Assembly (NCBI GenBank): GCA_031969915.1
Contig: DALYJJ010000060.1
Span: 1-34,398, forward strand
Length of the DNA: 34,398 bases
DNA from: DALYJJ01 sp031969915
GTDB taxonomy: Bacteria; Acidobacteriota; Terriglobia; Bryobacterales; Bryobacteraceae
Reading direction: 5' to 3'
Position 1 is the stretch's first letter. Each line of letters starts with the position of its first letter. Made by a program: the position numbers and the translations under genes. Shown in pieces: positions 7,671 to 15,695 of this stretch. The notes under the pieces are model-generated. The model was given only the letters and a program-made list of their open reading frames with translations. It had not been told where the DNA came from and made no database searches.

Positions 7671-8192
7671 TTATGGTTGCGGCGCGGGGCGCAGGTCCAC
7701 TACTTTCAGTTCCGGCGTGAGCCGCGGCGGCGGAGGGACCGGCACCAGCCGCGTCACCAGGCGCGAGGTGCCGCGGACCTCCTTCTGGAACTTGCGGTTG
7801 AAGGAGACGTCCGTCTGCACCGACGCGCTCCAGCACGCGAAGCCTGCCTTCGCCTTGGCCGAGACCTTCACGTTCAGTTCGGTACTGGTCGTGGTTTTGA
7901 TGTCCATCGTCACTTCGATGGTCGCCTCGGCGAACTGGTAGAAGGTCGGCATGAGGCCGATCTGGAGCAGCGAGACCTCGATGGGAGGCGCGCTGGAGAA
8001 TTCCACGGTGCCATCCGCCTTGATGGTTTGGGTGATGGCGAGGACGACCTCCACTTTCGTGTCGGCGAGCACCTTGGCGGTGTCCACGGAGACTTCGTCC
8101 AGAGACTGTTGAGCGGTGGCAATACCCAGAGCCAGTTTTTGAACCATCTCCGGCAGGGGTACGTTTAAGAGTTCCTGTCCAACACTTGGCAT
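7671..8192 (-). CDS. Unknown soluble protein, paralogue B of the tandem pair
   Basis: This 173-residue protein aligns end to end with the next gene's product: the helix around 'IATAQQSLD' (24-32), 'DTKVEV' (44-49), 'IKADGTVEF' (57-65), 'VSLLQIGLMPTFYQF' (73-87), 'EATIEVTMDI' (89-98) and 'SRLVTRLVPVP' (143-153). Between the EATIEV strand and the C-terminal strand it carries a segment with its only two aromatic/cysteine-rich features (GFACW, 117-121) that the paralogue lacks. The tail is Pro-rich. It lies 15 bases after the first gene of the operon and 33 bases before its paralogue. I do not recognise an established family; comparison with trypsin-co-occurring (Trypco) domains is worth testing. 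Confidence 0.75.
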   Translation of the reverse strand: MPSVGQELLNVPLPEMVQKLALGIATAQQSLDEVSVDTAKVLADTKVEVVLAITQTIKADGTVEFSSAPPIEVSLLQIGLMPTFYQFAEATIEVTMDIKTTTSTELNVKVSAKAKAGFACWSASVQTDVSFNRKFQKEVRGTSRLVTRLVPVPPPPRLTPELKVVDLRPAPQP

Positions 8193-8207
8193 GGCCTGTT
8201 TGTCCTC

Positions 8208-8528
8208 CTAGCCTCCCGGACGCGTCTTGAGCAGAGCGAGGAAGCTCTCAAAGCGCGCCGGATCGATTGAGACGCCGTTCACCGAGCGGACGCCCGGCGC
8301 CGAACGTAATGCCATGGCCTGGTGATAACCGAGCTCCGCGAGAAGGAATCCGCTTGCCGAAAGGACCACTCTGCCGCCCTGACCCGCGACAAGTCCCGCC
8401 AGGGTCAGAGCGTCCCCGCCGCCCGGGGAGGCGCCCCGAACGAGGAACATCTGGCGAATGGCGAGGGGTGTCTTGGGCTCCTCCAGCTTGACAGTCGCAC
8501 CAAAGCGGCTCGCGATTTCGGACTGCAT
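8208..8528 (-). CDS. Small protein resembling a stand-alone I9 (subtilisin propeptide) domain
   Basis: This 106-residue protein opens the six-gene operon. From residue 27 the pattern fits the peptidase-inhibitor I9 / subtilisin-propeptide fold: a strand (MFLVRG), a helix (LTLAGLVAGQGG), a strand leading to GFLLAEL (60-66), a helix (GYHQAMALRSA) and the closing 'PGVRSVNGVSID' (78-89), which closely mimics the 'LR..PGV.SVE.D' end of these propeptides. No protease domain follows, so if the match is right it is a free inhibitor- or chaperone-like module. It has no signal peptide. A sigma70-like promoter sits just upstream. The identification is by eye and not certain; the ATG at 8528 has only a weak Shine-Dalgarno. 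Confidence 0.62.
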   Translation of the reverse strand: MQSEIASRFGATVKLEEPKTPLAIRQMFLVRGASPGGGDALTLAGLVAGQGGRVVLSASGFLLAELGYHQAMALRSAPGVRSVNGVSIDPARFESFLALLKTRPGG

Positions 8529-8556
8529 AGGACTCGACCCCAGACCAGCGTCAGTA

Positions 8557-8585
8557 ACAATAGCACCCTTTCATCCAGTACTCAA
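8557..8585 (-). promoter_or_regulatory. Candidate sigma70-type promoter of the six-gene operon
   Basis: On the minus strand TTGAGT (8585-8580) and TATTGT (8562-8557) are separated by exactly 17 bases, each matching four of six consensus positions. Transcription would begin near 8550, giving a leader of about 20 bases before the ATG at 8528. It is the only reasonable promoter pair I see in the 178-base gap 8529-8706. Confidence 0.45.
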
Positions 8586-8660
8586 CAGAAAAAAAGCTCC
8601 AAATAGGGCAGAAACGGAGGTGGGGACCGGAGGTGGAGGCGGGTTATCGGCTGGCTGGTT

Positions 8661-8692
8661 GAAGGGCACGGCTGGCTGGGGCCGTGCCCTTC
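8661..8692 (-). terminator. Hairpin after the actin-like gene, probable terminator or attenuator
   Basis: GAAGGGCACGGC (8661-8672) pairs perfectly with GCCGTGCCCTTC (8681-8692) around an eight-base loop. It begins 14 bases after the stop codon of the actin-like ATPase gene. No T-run follows on the minus strand, so it may terminate weakly or protect the 3' end. It separates the amidase/actin-like operon from the six-gene operon. Confidence 0.5.
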
Positions 8693-8706
8693 GTCCGTGC
8701 GGCTAG

Positions 8707-9699
8707 CTAGTCGGCGATGACGGCGACCAGCGCGCCCTTTGCGGTGGCGTTCAGAGGATCTTTCGCCAGGCGGACTTCGGAGAACTTCACGGGCAGCGAG
8801 GCCTCGTTGAGGTGCTTGTGGAAGCGGTCGCGGAAGCCCGGGGGCATGGCGCTGCCGCCGCTGAGCACGAGCGGGATGGGCTTGCCGATGCGCGGGACGT
8901 TGCGCGAGTTCTGGAACGCTTCTTTCAGGCCGTTCATCACGGATTGGATGAGGTCGTCGTAGTAGACGCTGAGGGCCTGGAGGACCTTGTCGGCGAAGTG
9001 GCCGTTGAAGTGGAAGGTCTCTTCCTTGGCGATGCGGATGCGGTTGGCGAGCTCGCCGGTAACGGCCGCGGCGCTGGAGTCGATGAAGTCGCCGCCCTTG
9101 GGCGTGCTGAAGCTGGTCACGGGCACCGACATGTAGGCGACCGAAACGTTGCACAGGCCGCCGCCGCAGCTCACGCCGACGCCGGTGTAGTTGGTGTCTT
9201 CGAGCTCGGAGTAGATCACGGCGAGGCCCTCATTGATGCTGCGGGTCTCATAGCCCATTCCTTCGAGCACGCCTTTGAGCGTGGCCTCGTGATAGGTCAG
9301 GTTCGCCTCGTAGCCGAGCGGCGGCGCGGGAACGCTGAAGCAGACCTTTTGGCCGCGTTTCTCCTCGCCGATCACCGCGCCGATCACGTGGCGGATCTGG
9401 CCGAGGCTGTCGGCCTCAGTGGGGTTGAGGATGCCGCGCGTCATGGGACGGCGGGTTTCGGAGTTCAAGAGGTCGGCGAAGCGCGAGGCTTCGTTGCCGA
9501 AGACCGTGATCTCCTCGCCGTTGACCACGTGCGGGACCTCCTCTTTCTTGAGGACGTTGAGCGTCATCTTCGAAAAAGGGATGCGCACGAAGGCGTTCAA
9601 TTGGCTTTCGTAGCGGTACTCGTCGCCGCTCCGCCGGGCTGCGACAATGCGGCTGGTGCCGATGTCCAGGCCGATCAGGTTTTCGTTTGCGTTCTTCAT
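8707..9699 (-). CDS. Actin/Hsp70-fold ATPase (MreB/FtsA/ParM-like)
   Basis: The 330-residue protein has the signature elements of the actin-like ATPase superfamily: phosphate-1 loop LIGLDIGTSRI (8-18), a connecting helix INEGLAVIYSEL (155-166) matching the 'NEP.AAALAYG' helix of DnaK, phosphate-2 loop GVSCGGGLCNVSV (175-187), a KGGDFID segment (201-207) like DnaK's GGDNID, and adenosine loop LVLSGGSAMPPGF (277-289). It lacks the Hsp70 substrate domain and the FtsA C-terminal membrane helix. No specific family fits; a filament-forming or ATP-switch protein is likely. Its ATG overlaps the stop of the upstream amidase gene by four bases, linking it to cell-wall work. The phosphate-2 loop has Cys where Gly or Asp is usual. 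Confidence 0.82.
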   Translation of the reverse strand: MKNANENLIGLDIGTSRIVAARRSGDEYRYESQLNAFVRIPFSKMTLNVLKKEEVPHVVNGEEITVFGNEASRFADLLNSETRRPMTRGILNPTEADSLGQIRHVIGAVIGEEKRGQKVCFSVPAPPLGYEANLTYHEATLKGVLEGMGYETRSINEGLAVIYSELEDTNYTGVGVSCGGGLCNVSVAYMSVPVTSFSTPKGGDFIDSSAAAVTGELANRIRIAKEETFHFNGHFADKVLQALSVYYDDLIQSVMNGLKEAFQNSRNVPRIGKPIPLVLSGGSAMPPGFRDRFHKHLNEASLPVKFSEVRLAKDPLNATAKGALVAVIAD

Positions 9700-10832
9700 T
9701 TGCCGTCGTTCTCCTCTGAACCGCCCACCGGCTTGAGGCCGGCGACGATCTTCTGATAGCGCTGCTGGAGCCGGGTCCGCCAGGCGCCCGCGCTCAACCC
9801 GCGGGCCGTGGCTTCCTCTTTTAGCCGCTCTTCGGCCAGCAGCACACCCGTCTTGACACGGGCTCCGGTGGACTCGAGATAGCTCTTGTCGTAGCCGAAG
9901 CCAAAAAGGTACAGGCTGGGAATCGGGTGGCTATAGTTATCCGCCAGTCCGATCTCCTCGAAGGGAAAATCCGCCGCCCAATCGGTGTGGTAGCCGATGC
10001 CCTTGTTCGAAGGGTTCACCGAGACCTGGGCGTGTGTGACGCAGTTCGCCGCCGGAATCCGGTGGCGGGAACGGAGCATATCGGTGAGAATGCGCGCGGA
10101 ATGGATCTGCGCGGGAGTCGCGGGCGAGCCGGTTTCGGCTTCGAAGGAGACGCCGAGGAACCCGCGGTTCAGGTTGACGTAGATTTCGCGCGCGGTGGCC
10201 CACACGGAGTAACCCGCATGGTTGGCCATGTCGGTCTCTTCGACGATGCGCCAGACGCGGCCGAAGCGGTCGATGACGTAGTGGTAGGAGTGTTTTTCGC
10301 GGACCAGGTTCAGCAGGTTTTCCGAGACGCGCTTGAGCTTCCGGTTGTAATCGGGCTCGAAGGGGACCTGGAGGCTCTCGGTGGTGTGATAGACGATGCC
10401 CGCCGGCTTGGGGCGCCATTCGCGGGGTTGGGTTTGGTCGCTGTCGGTATCGTAGACCGGATGTTTGCGGGTTTCGTAGCCGACGCGATAGCGGGTTTCG
10501 ACGCGCAGTCCGTTGGAGAAGATCTCGTAGTCGGGCTTCTGATCGACGAGCCACACGTTGGGGAAGCGGTCGGCGGTCTCGGCGATCCGCGCTCCGGCGA
10601 CTCGAAGAGTACCGTTGGCGTCTGAGACGGTGGGAGGCGGGATGAAGAGAAAGCCCAGCAAAAGCAACGCGCTACGGCGGCGCCAGTCGCTCCGCCGGGG
10701 CCGCTCCCACGCCGTCCACCCGCGGAGGAAGCGGAGGCGATCGACCGGATCGGCAATCCGGCCGGCCCGCCAGGCCACCACGCGCTCGTAGTGCGCAGGG
10801 AGGCGCTTCCACCGGTGGTCGTACGGCGTCAT
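9696..10832 (-). CDS. Membrane-anchored N-acetylmuramoyl-L-alanine amidase (Amidase_2 fold)
   Basis: The protein has 378 residues. A basic N-terminus with Trp/Arg-rich segments precedes a short hydrophobic helix (SALLLLGFLFIPPP, about 54-67) that would place the rest outside the inner membrane. The catalytic domain (about 140-295) matches zinc-dependent Amidase_2: GIVYHTT with His149, 'SYHYVIDRFGRVWRIV' (182-197), FLGVSFE (225-231), and CVTHAQV with His267 followed by NPSNKGIGYHTD (273-284), supplying the conserved Lys and a third ligand (His282 or Asp284). It should cut the bond between muramic acid and L-Ala in peptidoglycan. The start follows the REPIN-like repeat, with no Shine-Dalgarno seen. 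It is translationally coupled to the actin-like ATPase gene. Confidence 0.85.
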   Translation of the reverse strand: MTPYDHRWKRLPAHYERVVAWRAGRIADPVDRLRFLRGWTAWERPRRSDWRRRSALLLLGFLFIPPPTVSDANGTLRVAGARIAETADRFPNVWLVDQKPDYEIFSNGLRVETRYRVGYETRKHPVYDTDSDQTQPREWRPKPAGIVYHTTESLQVPFEPDYNRKLKRVSENLLNLVREKHSYHYVIDRFGRVWRIVEETDMANHAGYSVWATAREIYVNLNRGFLGVSFEAETGSPATPAQIHSARILTDMLRSRHRIPAANCVTHAQVSVNPSNKGIGYHTDWAADFPFEEIGLADNYSHPIPSLYLFGFGYDKSYLESTGARVKTGVLLAEERLKEEATARGLSAGAWRTRLQQRYQKIVAGLKPVGGSEENDGK

Positions 10833-10889
10833 CTGAGGTAAACCACTCGGTTCTATCGGTGGAAGCCCCCAGAAACCTTAGAGCCAAAA

Positions 10890-10969
10890 AAAACCGGGGA
10901 CGGACGAGACGTTCCCCTTATAGAACCTCGACCAAGTATTAGGGGAACGTCTCGTCCGTCCCCGGTTTT
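10890..10969. repeat. Perfect 29-bp inverted repeat, REPIN/MITE-like
   Basis: The arm 10890-10918 is the exact reverse complement of 10941-10969, with a 22-base spacer (10919-10940). Each arm contains GGGGACGGACGAGACG flanked by A/T. It sits in the 159-base gap between two divergent genes, 22 bases from the transporter ATG. Paired short palindromic units of the 'GTCCGTCCCC' kind are typical of REP elements moved by RAYT (Y1) transposases. Copy number in the genome cannot be seen here. Confidence 0.85.
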
Positions 10970-10991
10970 CATTTGATAGACTCAACGAACC

Positions 10992-12113
10992 ATGCTCATT
11001 GTTGCCGCTATTCTGGCGATCTTTGTCTATGGCATGATCGCCGCCATGCTCGGGACGATCCTGCCCGACCTGTCCAAGCGCTTTAGCTTGACGCCCAAGC
11101 AGAACGGAACGATCGCGCTCGCGCAGGCGATCGGATTGGTGATCGCCTCCCTCTCAGTGGGTCCACTGATCGACGTTCAGGGCAAGAAGGTTGGACTCGT
11201 GCTCGGGTTGGCGCTCATCACCCTCGCCCTGTTCCTCCTGCCGAAATCCCGAGGCTTCGGGATGATCGCGGCGTACCTCTTTGTGCTCGGCCTGGGCGGC
11301 GGCATCATCGTCACGGGGGCGAACGCTCTGGTCAGCGACATCGCGCCCGAAACGCGGGCCACCACACTCAACCTCCTGAATCTGTTTTTCGGCCTGGGCG
11401 GACTCGCCACCCCCTTCATCTCCGCCAACCTGCTGGCGCGCGATTCGGTGAAGCTCTGCTACCTGGTGGCCTTCCTGACTCTGATCACTTTGGTGGTGCA
11501 TGTCGTGGCGCCCATCCCGCCGCCGGCGGGCGTGGTGCAGTTCCAGGTGTCGCAGATGGGCGACCTGCTGTCGAACACCGGCCTGCTGCTGCTCTCGCTG
11601 CTGTTGTTCCTCTACGTGGCCTCGGAAGTGGGCATCTGGAACTGGCTCGCGCGGCACCTGATCGCGCAGGGCATCGCCGAATCGCGGGCCCTGAATATCC
11701 TTTCCTTGGGCTTCGCGCTCGGCCTCCTGGTGGGCCGCGTCGCGGTGTCGCCGATCCTGATCAGCGTGCCGGCCACGCAGGTGCTGCTGGCCGCCTCGGT
11801 GCTGATTGCGATCACCACGTTCCTGATGCTCCAGACCTCGAAGCCGGGCGCGGCGGGTTTCCTGGTCTTCCTGGCCGGGGTGGCGATGGCGCCGGTGTTC
11901 CCGACGACGCTGGCCGTGGTGGGAGATCGCTTTTCGCAGATGACCGCTACGGCGATGGGGATCGCGATTACGTGCGGGTGGATCGGCCTGGCGGCGAGCA
12001 GCCCGCTCATCGGCGCGATCGCGGGTTCGGACCCGCGCGGTCTCAAGCGAGGCCTGCTGGTGCTGCCCGCGGCGGGCGCCGCGATGGTGCTGGTGAGTCT
12101 CGCGTTGCTGTAG
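10992..12113 (+). CDS. Major facilitator superfamily transporter
   Basis: The 373-residue protein is an integral inner-membrane protein with about 11-12 hydrophobic helices from end to end. The loop GPLIDVQGKK (57-66) is the MFS motif A between helices 2 and 3. 'GLGGGIIVTGANALVSDI' and 'NLFFGLGGLATPFI' resemble the fucose/glucose branch of sugar transporters. The length is slightly below the usual 400 residues because the N-terminus is short. No Shine-Dalgarno is evident before the ATG. The next gene (21 bases downstream) encodes an exported sugar-isomerase-like protein, so uptake of a sugar or sugar acid is the likeliest role. Substrate is not determinable. Confidence 0.88.
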   Translation: MLIVAAILAIFVYGMIAAMLGTILPDLSKRFSLTPKQNGTIALAQAIGLVIASLSVGPLIDVQGKKVGLVLGLALITLALFLLPKSRGFGMIAAYLFVLGLGGGIIVTGANALVSDIAPETRATTLNLLNLFFGLGGLATPFISANLLARDSVKLCYLVAFLTLITLVVHVVAPIPPPAGVVQFQVSQMGDLLSNTGLLLLSLLLFLYVASEVGIWNWLARHLIAQGIAESRALNILSLGFALGLLVGRVAVSPILISVPATQVLLAASVLIAITTFLMLQTSKPGAAGFLVFLAGVAMAPVFPTTLAVVGDRFSQMTATAMGIAITCGWIGLAASSPLIGAIAGSDPRGLKRGLLVLPAAGAAMVLVSLALL

Positions 12114-12134
12114 TCTGAACGAGGGAGGGTGACG

Positions 12135-12974
<840 letters not shown>

Positions 12975-12983
12975 GGGGCGCGG

Positions 12984-13805
12984 CTAGAGCTCGCTGAACC
13001 GCGTCAGGCGCACGCCGGCCCGGCCGAGCGCGGCGCGCACTTCGGGTGCTTTCAGCGCCGCCAGTTCCTGCTCCCGGCTCTCCCGCAATCGCGTTCGGGC
13101 GGAGCGCAGTTCGGCGGTGCAGTGTCCGGGGTGGCACATGAACTCGGTGGTTCCTTCGGGGAGCGCTTCAATCAGGCGGGCCAGGGTGGAGCCGTCGAAA
13201 CGCCCGGTCAGTTGGAAGCCCGCGAAATGATCGGTGGTCCGGCAGCCATGACGCGCGAGGACGCGGTGGAAGCCGGCTCGCACGAGACCAAGCCCCCGGC
13301 TCACGGCGCGCGTTGTCCAGGGGACTTCGCCCGGCGGAACCGCGAGCGGCAGATCGAACGGCCGGCGCACCCACGGGATTCCGAAATCCTGCGCGATGGC
13401 GGCCACGGCTTTGAGCACGGCGGGGAACAGGTGGGTGTGCTTGTGGGTATCCAGGTGGACGGGCCGCAAGCCGGCGTTGCGGATCTTTTCCACCTGCGCC
13501 GCCAACTCGCGATAGGGATCGATTCGCTTCGTCAGGATGGCCCGGATCAGGTCTCCGGCGGTCGAGGGAAACCGGCGCCCCGGGTCGAGCAGGGAGTGTC
13601 CGCCGACCAACACCAGGTGGCAGCCGACATCGAGCCCCGGCGTCTCTTTCGCCAGGCGGACGGCGTCCTCGAAGGCTTTGCCGTTGGCCATCAGCGTGGT
13701 GGCGGTGACGATCCCTTCGCGATGGGCTTCGACGATGCCCGCGTTGACGTCCCGGGTAAAGCCGAAGTCGTCGGCGTTCACGATGAGCGTCGGGCCGCCG
13801 GTCAA
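12984..13805 (-). CDS. YdjC/ChbG/HpnK-family carbohydrate deacetylase
   Basis: This 273-residue cytosolic enzyme belongs to the YdjC fold. It has NADDFG (10-15) for the catalytic Asp and metal ligand, GCHLVL with His63, and LDTHKHTHLFP (118-128) for the other ligand(s). The family removes N-acetyl groups from glycans (chitooligosaccharides for ChbG, the hopanoid head-group for HpnK). The start is TTG at 13805, whose TTGA overlaps the TGA of the mlaD-like gene; no better start exists because the NADDFG strand begins at residue 7. Coupling to a lipid-transport operon makes a lipid or hopanoid substrate attractive, but no other hopanoid gene is in the window. Confidence 0.88.
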   Translation of the reverse strand: MTGGPTLIVNADDFGFTRDVNAGIVEAHREGIVTATTLMANGKAFEDAVRLAKETPGLDVGCHLVLVGGHSLLDPGRRFPSTAGDLIRAILTKRIDPYRELAAQVEKIRNAGLRPVHLDTHKHTHLFPAVLKAVAAIAQDFGIPWVRRPFDLPLAVPPGEVPWTTRAVSRGLGLVRAGFHRVLARHGCRTTDHFAGFQLTGRFDGSTLARLIEALPEGTTEFMCHPGHCTAELRSARTRLRESREQELAALKAPEVRAALGRAGVRLTRFSEL

Positions 13806-14875
13806 AACAGGCTCAGCTTGATCCGAAGGAACTTCTTCGGATTGGCTCGGAAGTCCTGCAAGAGGCCGTTCATTTCCCGAGTCGCTCCGTTCACGCTGTC
13901 GTAGAGAGAGGGGTTCACCAGGAGCTGTCCGAGCGTGCCTTGCCCGCTGTTGACCTTGGCGATGACGGCATCGATGCCGGCGAGCGACTGCCGGATCTGG
14001 TTGTGCAGATCCTCGCTCTTGAGGAACTTGCCGGCGGTGCCGCGGCCGGCGTTGAGATCCTCCATCAGTCGCTTGAGTTCGCCGGTGGTCTTGGTGATCT
14101 CGTTGTAGAGGGTGGGGTCCTTGAGGAGCTTACCGGCGGTGCCTTCGCCCTGCTGGATGCCCACCATGATGGCATCCAGCCGGCTCAAGGTGGAGCGGAC
14201 GTCGGTATAAAGCGCTTCGTCGTAGACCAGCCGGCCGAGCGTACCCTTGCCGGAATTGATCGCCGCGGTAGCCTTCTGCACATCGGACAGAATCGCGTTC
14301 ACCCGCTGATAGAGTTCTTCGTCGTAGAGCAGTTTGCCGATGCTCCCGCGGCCCTTCTCGACCTGGCCGACGATGGCATCCACGCGCTGCAGGGTGATGC
14401 GCATGGATTCCAGGATGGGCTGGGCGGATTGCACGATCTCGAGGAAATCGCGGTCCTCCCTCGCATTGAGCGAGCTTCCGGCGCGAATGAACTCCTGCGA
14501 GCCACCCTGCTTGATATTGATGAACTTGGTGCCGAGCACGTTCTCGGCGCCGATGGTGACCAGCGAGTCGACGGGGATGTACTTCATCATGTCCTCGCGG
14601 ATCTCCATGTCGAAGCGGACCCGGCGGTTTTCCTGATTCGTGCCGGTGAGGGTGATTTTGGAGATCTGCCCCACCAGAATGCCGTTGAGCCGAACGGCCG
14701 CGCCTTCGGTCATGGCGGCGGAGTCGTCGACGTAGGTGTAGACCACTCCTTCGCTGGCGAAGATGTTCTTGTTCCCGGTCATGAGGAAGACCAGGACCGC
14801 GAGGATGACGATCGCGCCGGCGGCCAGGACGCCGACCCGAAGTTGAGCCCACGTAGCTTTGCGAGAAGACGGCAT
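13802..14875 (-). CDS. mlaD: MlaD-family MCE protein with five 34-residue repeats
   Basis: This 357-residue protein is the substrate-binding part of an MCE lipid transporter. A transmembrane helix (about 14-33) anchors it in the inner membrane. The MCE domain spans about 42-122, with the 'GAAVRLNGILVGQI' and 'LGTKFINI' segments. The rest is helical and contains five copies of 'GxGTxGxLLxDxxLYxxV' whose first Gly falls at residues 175, 209, 243, 277 and 311, an exact 34-residue period. Proteobacterial MlaD is about 180 residues, so this tail is an added periplasmic module that may span towards the outer membrane. It lies six bases after mlaF and overlaps the deacetylase gene. Confidence 0.92.
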   Translation of the reverse strand: MPSSRKATWAQLRVGVLAAGAIVILAVLVFLMTGNKNIFASEGVVYTYVDDSAAMTEGAAVRLNGILVGQISKITLTGTNQENRRVRFDMEIREDMMKYIPVDSLVTIGAENVLGTKFINIKQGGSQEFIRAGSSLNAREDRDFLEIVQSAQPILESMRITLQRVDAIVGQVEKGRGSIGKLLYDEELYQRVNAILSDVQKATAAINSGKGTLGRLVYDEALYTDVRSTLSRLDAIMVGIQQGEGTAGKLLKDPTLYNEITKTTGELKRLMEDLNAGRGTAGKFLKSEDLHNQIRQSLAGIDAVIAKVNSGQGTLGQLLVNPSLYDSVNGATREMNGLLQDFRANPKKFLRIKLSLF

Positions 14876-14881
14876 ATGCGA

Positions 14882-15691
14882 TCAACGCCTCACGAACTTG
14901 GACACATAGGAATCGTTCGACGCCTCCAACTCGGCCTGCGTGCCATCGAACACCAGCCGCCCGTCTTTCAAGACCAGGAAACGGTTGCCGTCGAGGTTGG
15001 CGCCGGAACGCGCGGGCTCCAATTCTCCACTGGAAGGATTGTAGCGGAAATTGGCGAGTAACTGCCCATCCTGGTAGCGGTGGGTGGCCATGACGGTGGT
15101 GGTTTTCTTGACGTCGCGCTCTTTGATGAGCAGGGCGATGATGGTGTTGGCGGTGATTGGATCGAGGCCCGCGGTGGGGGAATCATAGAGCACCAGCGCG
15201 GGCTCGGTGACCACCGCGCGCGCGATTCCCACGCGGCGCCGCATGCCGCCGGAGAGTTCGCTCGGGAACTTCTCGAGCGTGTGCTCGAGGCCGACGAAGC
15301 TCAAGGTTTCTTCGACTCTCTCCAGGATCTCGGTCTCGGGCGGCCGCCTTTGGCGTCTCTGGTTGCGGAGGGGATAGGCGACGTTGTCCTCAATGGTGAG
15401 CGAATCGAAGAGCCCGCCTTCCTGGAAGAGGATACCGGCGCGCGCGCGGAGGTCGTAGAGGTCCTGCTCGCGCATGCGGGAGATGTCCTCTCCGAAGAGC
15501 AGGACGCGGCCGCTGTCGGGCCGGATCAACCCGAGGGCGGTTTTGAGGAGGACCGTCTTGCCGCTGCCGGCGGCGCCGAGAATGATGCGCGATTCGCCGG
15601 GCGGGATCTCCAGGTCGAGGCAGTCGATGGCGGGCACGTTGTCGTAGGCGACGGTGACCTTCTCGAAACGCAGGATCGGGGGTTCCCTCAT
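14882..15691 (-). CDS. mlaF: MlaF-family ABC transporter ATPase lacking the Walker B glutamate
   Basis: This 269-residue ATPase powers the MCE transporter. It has Walker A GAAGSGKT (39-46), Q-loop Gln90, signature LSGGM (146-150), Walker B VLYD (167-170) and switch His204 in ATHRYQ. The residue after the Walker B Asp, which is normally the catalytic Glu, is Ser171 (SPTAGLDP), encoded by TCC and therefore not one base away from Glu. The C-terminal part carries an insertion 'NFRYNPSSGELEPARSG' after the switch helix. Four bases separate it from mlaE and six from mlaD. Family membership is secure; whether hydrolysis is slowed or compensated is not clear. Confidence 0.93.
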   Translation of the reverse strand: MREPPILRFEKVTVAYDNVPAIDCLDLEIPPGESRIILGAAGSGKTVLLKTALGLIRPDSGRVLLFGEDISRMREQDLYDLRARAGILFQEGGLFDSLTIEDNVAYPLRNQRRQRRPPETEILERVEETLSFVGLEHTLEKFPSELSGGMRRRVGIARAVVTEPALVLYDSPTAGLDPITANTIIALLIKERDVKKTTTVMATHRYQDGQLLANFRYNPSSGELEPARSGANLDGNRFLVLKDGRLVFDGTQAELEASNDSYVSKFVRR

Positions 15692-15695
15692 CGTG

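Noticed and set aside
8557..8585. HspR HAIR-type operator near the six-gene operon promoter
   Set aside because: Only the half site TTGAGT is present; the second half ACTCAAG at the right spacing is missing.
12129..12131. GTG as start of the isomerase-like gene
   Set aside because: It would overlap its own Shine-Dalgarno; ATG 12135 has proper spacing and directly precedes the Tat signal.
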